A program made the translations under genes and the position numbers. A DNA stretch of 5,901 nt from Acidobacteriota bacterium (GTDB taxonomy: Bacteria > Acidobacteriota > Vicinamibacteria > Vicinamibacterales > CAVVIG01): the NCBI GenBank assembly GCA_003222555.1, contig QHWL01000137.1, forward strand, positions 515 through 6,415, given 5' to 3'. Below the pieces are notes generated by a model. It ran no database searches, was not told the DNA's origin, and saw nothing but the letters and a program-made list of their open reading frames with translations. Every line of letters starts with the position of its first letter. The first letter of the stretch is position 1. This document shows, piece after piece, positions 1 to 5,433 of the stretch.

Positions 1-435
1 AGCGTGCCCGACTGCGTCTGGATGATCGTGACGATGAATGATGGAACGGCGTTCACCATTGGCGCGGGATGGGTCCTTCCACCTGCCTACCCAAACTTTT
101 CCTCGACGTGGATCGAGTTCGTCGGAACAGAGGGCGCAGTCATGGTCGACGATACACACCGCGACGTGTATGTTACGACCGTGCAGCAGGGCATCCGATT
201 CCCGATTTCTTCGATGCCCGGCGAGAAAATCAACCATGTGTACGCGGGCCCCATGGAAGCCGAAACGCTGCACTTCCTCGAATGCATCGCGCTCGGACGG
301 CAACCGCTCGTCACCGCGGAGCACGCGCGCATGGTGATGCAGCTTTACATGGCCGCCGACCGTTCCGCGGAAACGAACCAACCCGTGAGTCTCACGATCA
401 AAGACGAGCTTTCGTTGGCAGGCACCTCGGGTTAG
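1..435 (+). CDS. Gfo/Idh/MocA family oxidoreductase, C-terminal part (5' end cut by window)
   Basis: The reading frame is open from the first base and ends at TAG 433-435, so 144 residues are visible and the true start lies upstream. The GTG at position 4 is very unlikely to be the start. What is seen matches the C-terminal alpha/beta domain of NAD(P)-dependent Gfo/Idh/MocA oxidoreductases. There is a beta-strand stretch ending in 'EFVGTEGAVMVDD', like the usual GT-x-G turn. Near the end 'ETLHFLECIALGRQPLVTAEHARMV' leads into 'AADRSAETNQPVSL', the family's usual final helix and strand (compare the common 'AadeSa..g.pV'). The family oxidises or reduces sugars, inositols and sugar acids in the cytoplasm. 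The cofactor-binding Rossmann domain and the catalytic Lys/His are not in the window, so substrate cannot be judged. It runs in the same direction as the transporter 143 bp downstream, but the palindrome between them makes co-transcription uncertain. Confidence 0.85.
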   Translation, partial: SVPDCVWMIVTMNDGTAFTIGAGWVLPPAYPNFSSTWIEFVGTEGAVMVDDTHRDVYVTTVQQGIRFPISSMPGEKINHVYAGPMEAETLHFLECIALGRQPLVTAEHARMVMQLYMAADRSAETNQPVSLTIKDELSLAGTSG

Positions 436-453
436 AGAGATTGTGAACAAATC

Positions 454-540
454 ACGTTCAACGCAGAGACCGCGGAGGCCGCGGAGAGGAAAATCCCTAA
501 GGATTTCTCTGCGTGCTCTGCGAGCTCTGCGTTCAAACGT
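454..540. repeat. Long imperfect palindrome built of 9-bp CGC(A/G)GAG units
   Basis: The left arm (454-496) and right arm (501-540) are near reverse complements around a 4-base centre (CTAA, 497-500). Each arm holds three 9-bp units of the form CGC(A/G)GAGNN: at 462, 471 and 480 on the left, and as CTCTGCG units on the right. Inner arms GGAAAATCC and GGATTTC flank the centre, and outer arms ACGTT and AACGT close it. Several arm differences are G-for-A changes that would still pair as G-U in RNA, so a transcript could fold into a long hairpin. Elements of this look ('CGCAGAGACCGCGGAGG...') recur between genes in many environmental bacterial genomes and give spurious peptides of the 'NAELAEHAEKSLG' type. 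I know of no settled name or function. It could act as a transcript-end hairpin, although no T run follows. Confidence 0.75.
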
Positions 541-554
541 CGCATTCTTTCACA

Positions 555-566
555 GGCTCTAGAGCC
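555..566. promoter_or_regulatory. Perfect 12-bp palindrome in the transporter leader
   Basis: GGCTCTAGAGCC is exactly self-complementary. It ends one base before the GAGG ribosome binding site of the transporter gene. Its position and symmetry would suit a dimeric repressor or a small stem controlling translation. No second copy was noticed upstream of the other genes, and a chance palindrome is possible. Confidence 0.3.
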
Positions 567-570
567 GAGG
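567..570 (+). promoter_or_regulatory. Ribosome binding site deciding the transporter start
   Basis: GAGG lies 8 bases before the GTG at 579. It is the only convincing Shine-Dalgarno match near the 5' end of this frame. It supports 579 over the upstream GTG at 513, which lies inside the palindromic repeat. Confidence 0.5.
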
Positions 571-578
571 ACACGAGA

Positions 579-1919
579 GTGGTCGGAACGAATCGCACGG
601 TCGTCGCAGAACTGGAAGAAGGTTCTGTCCAGCCTCATGTGGCTGCTAAGCCGACGCGAACGCGTTGGTGGATGTTGGTTCTGTTCAGCCTGATGTACCT
701 GATCTGCTATCTGGATCGTGGGATCATCTCGGTCGCGCAGCCGGAAATCAGCGCAGCGTTTGGCTTGACTCTAGGCCAGATGGGCCTGGTGCTGGCGGCT
801 TTTACCTGGGCCTATGCGCTGGGACAGGTGCCCGTTGGTTGGCTCGGCGACCGCCTCGGCCCGAAGAAGGTCCTCAGCGCGCTGCTGACGTGGACATCAA
901 GTGCGGCGATGCTCACCGGCGCGGCGCCGGGAATGGGTACGCTGTTCGCCGCGCGATTCCTCCTGGGCGTCGGCGAGGCGGGCGCCTTCCCTGTCGCCAG
1001 TCGCGGCATGCAGCTCTGGTTCGCCCCCTCTGAGCGCGGTCGCATCCAGGGCATCACCCATTTTTTCAGCCGCTTTGCGGTGGCGATCACTCCGTTGGCC
1101 GCAGGCGGCCTGATGCTCGCGTACGGATGGCGCACGATGTTTTTCGCCTTCGGCGCGATCGGGTTCCTCTGGGTGCTCGTGTTTGTTGTCTTCTACCGTG
1201 AGCGGCCCGAAGACCATCCCCACGTGAACCGTGCCGAGCTCGTACAGATACGAGGGATCGGCGCAGACGGTCGTATGAAGATCTTGTCGGCCTCACGTCA
1301 GCAAACGCCATGGGCCCGGATTCTCACGTCTTCGAATATGTGGTGGATCTCGCTGGGCTATTGCTGTTTTTTCTTCGGCACCAACTTTTATCTCACTTGG
1401 TATCCGACCTATCTGCGCGAACACCGCGGTATCTCTGTCGCGGCACTCGGCTTCTGGGGCTCCATCCCTCTGATCGCCGGGATGATCGGGGACGTGGTGG
1501 GCGGTTACCTTTCGGATTTGATTCTGAAGACGACAGGCAGGGCCAAGCTGGCGCGACGAGCCATTGCGGCCCCAGGCTTCTTGTTGGCCGGCGCGTTCGT
1601 GATTCCGGCGGCAATGGTAGCCGATGCCAACACCTCAATCGTGTGCCTGGCGCTCTCCTTCTTCTTCCTGGAGTGGGTGATCGGCCCGGCGTGGGCAGTC
1701 CCCATGGACGTCGGAGGCCGATTCAGTGGAACCGTCACCGGTGTCATGAACATGGCGGGGGCACTCGCGGCGTCGTTTACCGCAATTGTTTACGGAAGCC
1801 TCTTTGGCCGCGGCTACTGGGTAGCTCCGTTCCTGGTAAGTGCCGCCGTGATGGCGCTCGGAGCGATCGTTTGGATGTTCCTGATAGATCCGGAAAGGAG
1901 CGTCGTCGAAGCACGGTAG
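579..1919 (+). CDS. MFS transporter, anion:cation symporter (ACS)-like
   Basis: A 446-residue inner-membrane permease, a normal size for 12-helix MFS proteins. Numbered from GTG 579, TM1 carries 'YLDRG' (about residues 44-48), as in ACS-type organic anion symporters. The MFS motif A 'GWLGDRLGPKK' (87-97) lies in the TM2-TM3 loop. 'ARFLLGVGEAGAFPVASR' (125-142) matches the TM4 signature of ACS carriers. A polar cytoplasmic loop (about 208-248) separates the two six-helix halves. 'GGYLSDL' (308-314) is the second-half counterpart of motif A. Known ACS members carry hexuronates, glucarate/galactarate, phthalate and similar acids by proton symport; this substrate is unknown. The start was chosen for the GAGG site. 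A longer frame from GTG 513 would add 22 residues coded by the repeat and is disfavoured. The kelch gene follows after 23 bp, suggesting an operon. The upstream oxidoreductase would fit a sugar-acid route. Confidence 0.88.
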   Translation: MVGTNRTVVAELEEGSVQPHVAAKPTRTRWWMLVLFSLMYLICYLDRGIISVAQPEISAAFGLTLGQMGLVLAAFTWAYALGQVPVGWLGDRLGPKKVLSALLTWTSSAAMLTGAAPGMGTLFAARFLLGVGEAGAFPVASRGMQLWFAPSERGRIQGITHFFSRFAVAITPLAAGGLMLAYGWRTMFFAFGAIGFLWVLVFVVFYRERPEDHPHVNRAELVQIRGIGADGRMKILSASRQQTPWARILTSSNMWWISLGYCCFFFGTNFYLTWYPTYLREHRGISVAALGFWGSIPLIAGMIGDVVGGYLSDLILKTTGRAKLARRAIAAPGFLLAGAFVIPAAMVADANTSIVCLALSFFFLEWVIGPAWAVPMDVGGRFSGTVTGVMNMAGALAASFTAIVYGSLFGRGYWVAPFLVSAAVMALGAIVWMFLIDPERSVVEAR

Positions 1920-1932
1920 AGACGGCGCACAT

Positions 1933-1937
1933 AGGAG
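1933..1937 (+). promoter_or_regulatory. Ribosome binding site of the kelch gene
   Basis: AGGAG sits 5 bases before ATG 1943 and fixes this start within a frame that is open from 1310, deep inside the transporter gene. The peptide beginning here has a clean signal sequence, which agrees. Confidence 0.7.
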
Positions 1938-1942
1938 TGATC

Positions 1943-2995
1943 ATGCCAAGAAAGCCGCGTCGGATTTGCCTTGGGTTGGCCGTGCTGGTAGCGAACACCT
2001 TCGCATTGATCCCCGCAGCGCACGCTCAGGGGAAGTGGACGAATGTGGCGCCATTTCCCGACCCTCGAGAAGAGGTGTTAGGGGCCGCGGCTGCTGGCAA
2101 GATGTATGTGTTCGCGGGACTCATTCCGCTCTGGCACACAGCAGGTCTCGTGTACGAGTACGATCCCGCAGCCAATCAATGGACGAAGCGAAAACCGATG
2201 GCTCTTCCGTCGCACCACGTGGCGTTCACCACGTACAACGACAAGATCTACGCATTTGGCGGGTTCGTTTATCCTGAGTCCGGACCGGCCGCCTGGGTTC
2301 CCATCGACAACGCCTTTGAATACGACCCTTCCAAAGACACGTGGAAGGCCTTGGCACCCATGCCGATCAAGCGCGGGGCTGCGGTGGCGGCCACTTTCGG
2401 CGACAAGATCTACGTCATCGGCGGCGTCACCACCCAGCCTTGGGCCAAAGATAACTTTCTGAACTTCACCACCCCCCAGCGTGGCTTGGGGACTGTTCAG
2501 GAATACGACCCGAGGACCAACACATGGCGTGAGAGGGCACCCATGCCGACACCGCGCAACCACGCGGCTGTCGGCGTGGTGAACGGAAAAATTTACGTAA
2601 TTGGCGGACGTGTCGGCGCGGCGTTTATCTCACTGGCCTCGGATGTGTCGCTCGTCGAAGTGTACGACCCGGTCACGGACACTTGGGGCACTCCGGGAGC
2701 CCGGATGCCAACGACGCGCAGCGCACTGGCCTATGGCGTGTACAACAATCGCATCTACATCGCGGGTGGCGAGTTCCAGGATCCCGTCCAACAGACCACC
2801 TTTCGGTCCTTTGAGGAGTACGACCCCGCAACCAACAGTTGGACGATTCTTCCTCCCATGGTCCTTGCACGCCATGGTGTCGCCAGCGCGGTAATCGGTA
2901 ATCGGTTTTACGCCGTTGGCGGCGACGTGCAGTCGTCGGGAACCGGAGTGGAAGTCTCGACCGCCGTCGTCTCGGCGTTCGAGTTCTCCAGGTAG
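1943..2995 (+). CDS. Secreted six-repeat kelch beta-propeller protein
   Basis: A 350-residue protein. Residues 1-28 form a Sec signal peptide: basic 'MPRKPRR', a hydrophobic core, then 'AHA' before Gln29, so it should be exported to the periplasm or beyond. The rest is six kelch repeats of about 50 residues, each with a Trp start, a GG near the middle and a 'YDP' end. They begin near W32, W80, W134, W195, W248 and W300. Typical units are 'DKIYVIGG' and 'YDPRTNTW'. The last repeat ends 'FEFSR' with no C-terminal anchor. Six blades is a closed propeller, as in the periplasmic sialic acid mutarotase NanM and in galactose oxidase. No catalytic residues diagnostic of either were recognised, and a carbohydrate- or protein-binding role is equally possible. 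It follows the transporter by 23 bp, so transcription is probably shared. Repeat 3 carries an insertion (about 162-182) rich in aromatic residues. Confidence 0.85.
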   Translation: MPRKPRRICLGLAVLVANTFALIPAAHAQGKWTNVAPFPDPREEVLGAAAAGKMYVFAGLIPLWHTAGLVYEYDPAANQWTKRKPMALPSHHVAFTTYNDKIYAFGGFVYPESGPAAWVPIDNAFEYDPSKDTWKALAPMPIKRGAAVAATFGDKIYVIGGVTTQPWAKDNFLNFTTPQRGLGTVQEYDPRTNTWRERAPMPTPRNHAAVGVVNGKIYVIGGRVGAAFISLASDVSLVEVYDPVTDTWGTPGARMPTTRSALAYGVYNNRIYIAGGEFQDPVQQTTFRSFEEYDPATNSWTILPPMVLARHGVASAVIGNRFYAVGGDVQSSGTGVEVSTAVVSAFEFSR

Positions 2996-3014
2996 CCCGT
3001 AGTGCCCACGACTC

Positions 3015-3034
3015 GGAAGTGAAGACTCACTTTT
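3015..3034. terminator. Weak hairpin between convergent genes
   Basis: AAGTGA (3017-3022) and TCACTT (3027-3032) can pair around a 4-base loop, with two flanking G-T wobbles, and run into TTTT at 3031-3034. It lies between the ends of the kelch gene and the minus-strand amidohydrolase and overlaps the latter's stop codon. The stem is short and AT-rich, so its action as a terminator for either strand is uncertain. Confidence 0.35.
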
Positions 3035-4121
3035 ACGCTTTCTTCAATCGCGGGAACAATACCACCGCGTTGTCACGTTCGATCGCGCGCAAATCGGATT
3101 GCGCGAAGCCGTAATCTCTCAACCCGTTACTCACCGCTGCGAACCCGGCAAACGGATAGTCGGTCCCGTACAGGATGTGTGACGTCGGGATAACCTTGGT
3201 GAAAGTCGGTAACGTGTAGGCGTTGGCGACCTGCGCGGTGTCGTAATACATCTTCTGGATTTCGTACATCACGCCTTGTGGGAACCGCTTCGCCATCTCC
3301 GGTGTCGGCGGGTTTCCCGCTCCAAAACGGCCGGTGATGTACGGCATCGTGCCGCCGCCGTGCGACCAGATGAAGCGGATGTCCGGGCACCGGACGGTCG
3401 TGCCGCTGAATAGCACGCTCGCAATCGTGAACGTCGTATCGGTTGCCAGCGTGAGTCCCGTCGAGCGCCCGTCAGGCAGGAGATTCGCGCAGCAGTCTGC
3501 ACGCGACGGATGCGTGTAGGCCACGGCCTTGCGCCGGTTGAGTTCATCCATCACCGGAGCGAATTTTGGATCGCCCAGGTACTTGCTTTGATAGCTGCTG
3601 AGGAAACACGCGCCGTCGGCTTTGAGCGTGTCGAACGCGTATTCGATCTCGCGCAGCGTGCCCTCGACGTCCGGCATCGGCAAGGTCGCGAACATGCCAA
3701 AGCGGCCCGGGTGATCCGCCATCAGACGCGCGCCATATTCGTTGCACTCGCGCGCCAGTCTGCGGGCCGCCGTATCGTCGCCGAACCAGACGCCGGGTTC
3801 GCTCGTCGAGACGATGGAAGTCGCGACGCCATCCTTGTCCATATCCTCGAGTGTCTTGGACGGCGTCCACGTCACGAGACCAGTTTGACCGGTGTTACGG
3901 GCTTTAATGAGCGAAATGAAGCCGGGCGCCGAAAAATGGTTGTGCACATCGATCCGGTACGGAGCGCCGGAAGCACCTCCCTGGGCCTGTAGCGCAGACA
4001 GGGCGTCGGGGATGAGCGCCGAGACGCCCAGCCCGGCGAGCCCGCCCAGAAATTCGCGCCTCGGCACACGTGCGCCTTTCGGCCGCCCGGATGGCCCTTC
4101 AAACGTCAGAGTCCCGTTCAT
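3033..4121 (-). CDS. Tat-exported amidohydrolase, ACMSD / 6-methylsalicylate decarboxylase-like (paralogue A)
   Basis: A 362-residue metal-dependent TIM-barrel enzyme of the Amidohydrolase_2 group (PF04909 type). Numbered from ATG 4121, the N-terminus has a twin-arginine signal 'RREFLGG' (R21-R22), then a hydrophobic stretch and 'LQAQG'. The domain begins with 'RIDVHNHF' (H60 and H62, the HxH metal site). It continues with 'THP' (H204), 'WSHGGG' (H254) and 'YGTDYP' (D321), equivalent to the metal and catalytic residues H9/H11/H177/H228/D294 of ACMSD. These enzymes perform non-oxidative decarboxylation or hydrolysis of small acids, usually in the cytoplasm; here the Tat signal points to the periplasm. 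A paired Cys (C210-C211) after the third His is shared with the neighbour. A GTG at 4160 would extend it by 13 residues but has no ribosome binding site; six Gs at 4129-4134 precede the chosen ATG by 7 bases. Substrate unknown. Confidence 0.87.
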   Translation of the reverse strand: MNGTLTFEGPSGRPKGARVPRREFLGGLAGLGVSALIPDALSALQAQGGASGAPYRIDVHNHFSAPGFISLIKARNTGQTGLVTWTPSKTLEDMDKDGVATSIVSTSEPGVWFGDDTAARRLARECNEYGARLMADHPGRFGMFATLPMPDVEGTLREIEYAFDTLKADGACFLSSYQSKYLGDPKFAPVMDELNRRKAVAYTHPSRADCCANLLPDGRSTGLTLATDTTFTIASVLFSGTTVRCPDIRFIWSHGGGTMPYITGRFGAGNPPTPEMAKRFPQGVMYEIQKMYYDTAQVANAYTLPTFTKVIPTSHILYGTDYPFAGFAAVSNGLRDYGFAQSDLRAIERDNAVVLFPRLKKA

Positions 4122-4209
4122 ACAGGCGCCCCCCACACAACACCTAATCCCGGTCGGCACTTGGCTTGGCGCATCACTTTTTCGAGCGTTAGCGCATCCT
4201 CCTGCCGGA
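4122..4209 (-). other. 88-bp gap between the tandem amidohydrolase genes
   Basis: Read on the minus strand, an AGGAGG (4203-4198) is followed directly by ATG CGC TAA (4197-4189), too close to act as a normal start and encoding only Met-Arg. An inverted repeat, TAATCC-C-GG (4145-4153) against CCGGATTA (4205-4212), brackets the gap with one bulged base; its right arm includes the end of paralogue B. No promoter was recognised, so both genes are probably on one transcript. Confidence 0.3.
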
Positions 4210-5253
4210 TTAAGTCGTCCTGAGTCGCGGCAGGAGTTTCACGGCGTTGTCGCGCTCGATCAGGCGCAGGTCGCTTTCGCTGAACATCTTGAGCGCGCGG
4301 ATGGTCGCGGAAGCCTCGAGGACGTTGCCGCCGGGCGGAAAATCGGTCCCGAACATGATCTTGTCTGCCTTCACGAGCTGTAGCAGTGAAGCAACCACGC
4401 CCGCATTGGCGGCGCCTGCCAGATCGTAATAGAACTTCTTCAATTCGTACATGAAGCCATTGGGCATCTGCTCGTTCTTGCGGTCGCCGCCGATGCGCCC
4501 GGCCAGGAACGGCATCGTGCCGCCACCGTGCGACCAGATCCAACGAATGTTAGAAAAGCGCACGGCGTCGCCGTTGAAAACTACGCCCGTGATGGCGCGG
4601 GTCGTGTCGGTTCCGTACTCCATGCTCGCCGGCTGTACACCGGCAGCGTAGTTAAGGCCCCTGCAACAGGCAGCGGCGGTCGGGTGGACAAAGACGACGG
4701 CGTTGCGCCGGTTGAGCTCCTCCATCACCGGCTTGTAGGCAGGGTTACCGAGCCAAGTGTCGTCGTAGCTCGTCATGAAGCCGACGCCATCTGCTTTGAG
4801 CGTGTCGTAGGAGTACTCGATCTCTTTCAGCGTGGCGTCGACGTCGGGGAGGGGCATCGCCGCGAACAAGCCAAATCGGGTCGGGTGATCCTGCACCACC
4901 TTCGCTCCAAATTCGTTGCACGCTCGGGCAAGGCGGTTTGTTTTCGCCCTGTCGCCGAACCACAAGCCCGGATTCGTAATGGACAGCACCGCGGCGGCGC
5001 CGCCGCCGCGGTCCAAGTCCTCGATCGACTTGGCGGGTGTCCAGGTGGTATTCGGCGCCTGCAGCAGGGGCCGGCCCTTGACCTCGGCGACCCACGCGGG
5101 CGGCCCGAAATGATGGTGCACGTCGATGCGAGAGCGGTTGGGGGGAGCCGCCGCTTGAGCAAAGACTGCCAGGCTGTCGCCGCTGGCAGTCGCGGCCAGC
5201 CCCAGCGAAGCGAGGGCGCTGGTCAAGAAGCTCCGTCGATCAAGGTCGGTCAT
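4210..5253 (-). CDS. Tat-exported amidohydrolase, ACMSD / 6-methylsalicylate decarboxylase-like (paralogue B)
   Basis: A 347-residue paralogue of the downstream gene, about half identical by eye over the whole domain and likely from a tandem duplication. The twin-arginine signal is 'DRRSFLTS' (R6-R7), followed by an Ala-rich hydrophobic stretch ending near 'FAQAAA' (36). The metal site is complete: 'RIDVHHHF' (H46, H48), 'VHP' (H190), 'WSHGGG' (H242) and 'FGTDFP' (D304). 'NEFGAKVVQDHPTRFGLFAAMPLPD' (113-137) and 'LKADGVGF' are subfamily-like blocks shared with paralogue A. The ATG at 5253 is preceded by AGGAGG at 7 bases, which rules out the in-frame ATG at 5340 that would bury the Tat motif. 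It is the first gene of a likely two-gene operon, with 88 bp to paralogue A. Residues 83-88 'GGGAAA' are coded by a GC-only palindrome. The reaction is likely decarboxylation or hydrolysis of a small, perhaps aromatic, acid in the periplasm; substrate unknown. Confidence 0.88.
   Translation of the reverse strand: MTDLDRRSFLTSALASLGLAATASGDSLAVFAQAAAPPNRSRIDVHHHFGPPAWVAEVKGRPLLQAPNTTWTPAKSIEDLDRGGGAAAVLSITNPGLWFGDRAKTNRLARACNEFGAKVVQDHPTRFGLFAAMPLPDVDATLKEIEYSYDTLKADGVGFMTSYDDTWLGNPAYKPVMEELNRRNAVVFVHPTAAACCRGLNYAAGVQPASMEYGTDTTRAITGVVFNGDAVRFSNIRWIWSHGGGTMPFLAGRIGGDRKNEQMPNGFMYELKKFYYDLAGAANAGVVASLLQLVKADKIMFGTDFPPGGNVLEASATIRALKMFSESDLRLIERDNAVKLLPRLRTT
4988..5012. repeat. Perfect GC-rich palindrome inside paralogue B
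   Basis: Two 12-bp arms around a single central base (5000) are exact reverse complements; all bases but the outermost pair are G or C. It lies in frame in the coding sequence and encodes the 'RGGGAAAV' run, where paralogue A has 'KDGVATSI'. The GCC/GGC triplets suggest slippage expansion. Confidence 0.6.
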
Positions 5254-5260
5254 AAAACCA

Positions 5261-5266
5261 CCTCCT
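5261..5266 (-). promoter_or_regulatory. Strong ribosome binding site of paralogue B
   Basis: On the minus strand this reads AGGAGG, 7 bases before the ATG at 5253. It is a near-ideal Shine-Dalgarno site and settles the start. Confidence 0.8.
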
Positions 5267-5292
5267 AGCGCTTTCGAAATCAGTGAGGAGTG

Positions 5293-5332
5293 ACCGCTAG
5301 ATTGCGTCGGGCCCGTGGGAAAATCAAGCGGT
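5293..5332. promoter_or_regulatory. Nested inverted repeat in the divergent intergenic region
   Basis: ACCGCTAGATT (5293-5303) and AATCAAGCGGT (5322-5332) are inverted copies matching at 10 of 11 bases. Between them is a perfect palindrome CGGGCCCG (5308-5315) with nearly the same centre. This lies between the divergently read paralogue B and VOC genes, where an operator for a shared regulator or a transcript hairpin would sit. No regulator gene is in the window. Confidence 0.35.
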
Positions 5333-5371
5333 TTTGTCATGCCTCGTCCCGCATGGATTTCTCATGGTAGA

Positions 5372-5400
5372 TTGACCAAGCGTCCATCCCTGGCTGTGAA
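5372..5400 (+). promoter_or_regulatory. Possible sigma-70-like promoter for the VOC gene
   Basis: TTGACC (5372-5377, five of six to the -35 consensus) and TGTGAA (5395-5400, about three of six to the -10) are 17 bases apart. They lie 33 bases upstream of the VOC start. The -10 is poor, so this is only a candidate. Confidence 0.25.
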
Positions 5401-5420
5401 CGGACAAATACGCGTGGCGG

Positions 5421-5427
5421 AAGGGAG
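5421..5427 (+). promoter_or_regulatory. Ribosome binding site of the VOC gene
   Basis: AAGGGAG precedes ATG 5434 by 6 bases, a good site that supports this start. Confidence 0.6.
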
Positions 5428-5433
5428 TGAGAT

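Noticed and set aside
442..455. CRP-like TGTGA / TCAC half-sites
   Set aside because: The spacer is 5 bases rather than 6 and the second half is incomplete (TCACG rather than TCACA); part of it belongs to the repeat's outer arm.
513..578. Upstream GTG start extending the transporter by 22 residues
   Set aside because: The added residues are coded by the repeat arm and the palindrome, match nothing in the family, and GTG 579 has a better ribosome binding site.
432..638. Minus-strand 68-residue open frame containing 'NAELAEHAEKSLG'
   Set aside because: It is a translation of the palindromic repeat, a familiar type of spurious peptide, with no ribosome binding site or domain.
1310..1942. Long open stretch in frame with the kelch gene, overlapping the transporter
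   Set aside because: The transporter frame carries clear MFS motifs over this region, while the overlapping frame gives Arg- and Gly-rich sequence without domains. The kelch start at 1943 has its own ribosome binding site and signal peptide.
4451..5268. Plus-strand open frames of 66 and 246 codons opposite paralogue B
   Set aside because: High G+C gives long antisense frames. These lack domains and export signals, while the minus strand has a full conserved enzyme.
5254..5340. Longer N-terminus for paralogue B from ATG 5340
   Set aside because: AGGAGG at 5261-5266 fits ATG 5253, and a 29-residue extension would push the twin-arginine motif away from the N-terminus.
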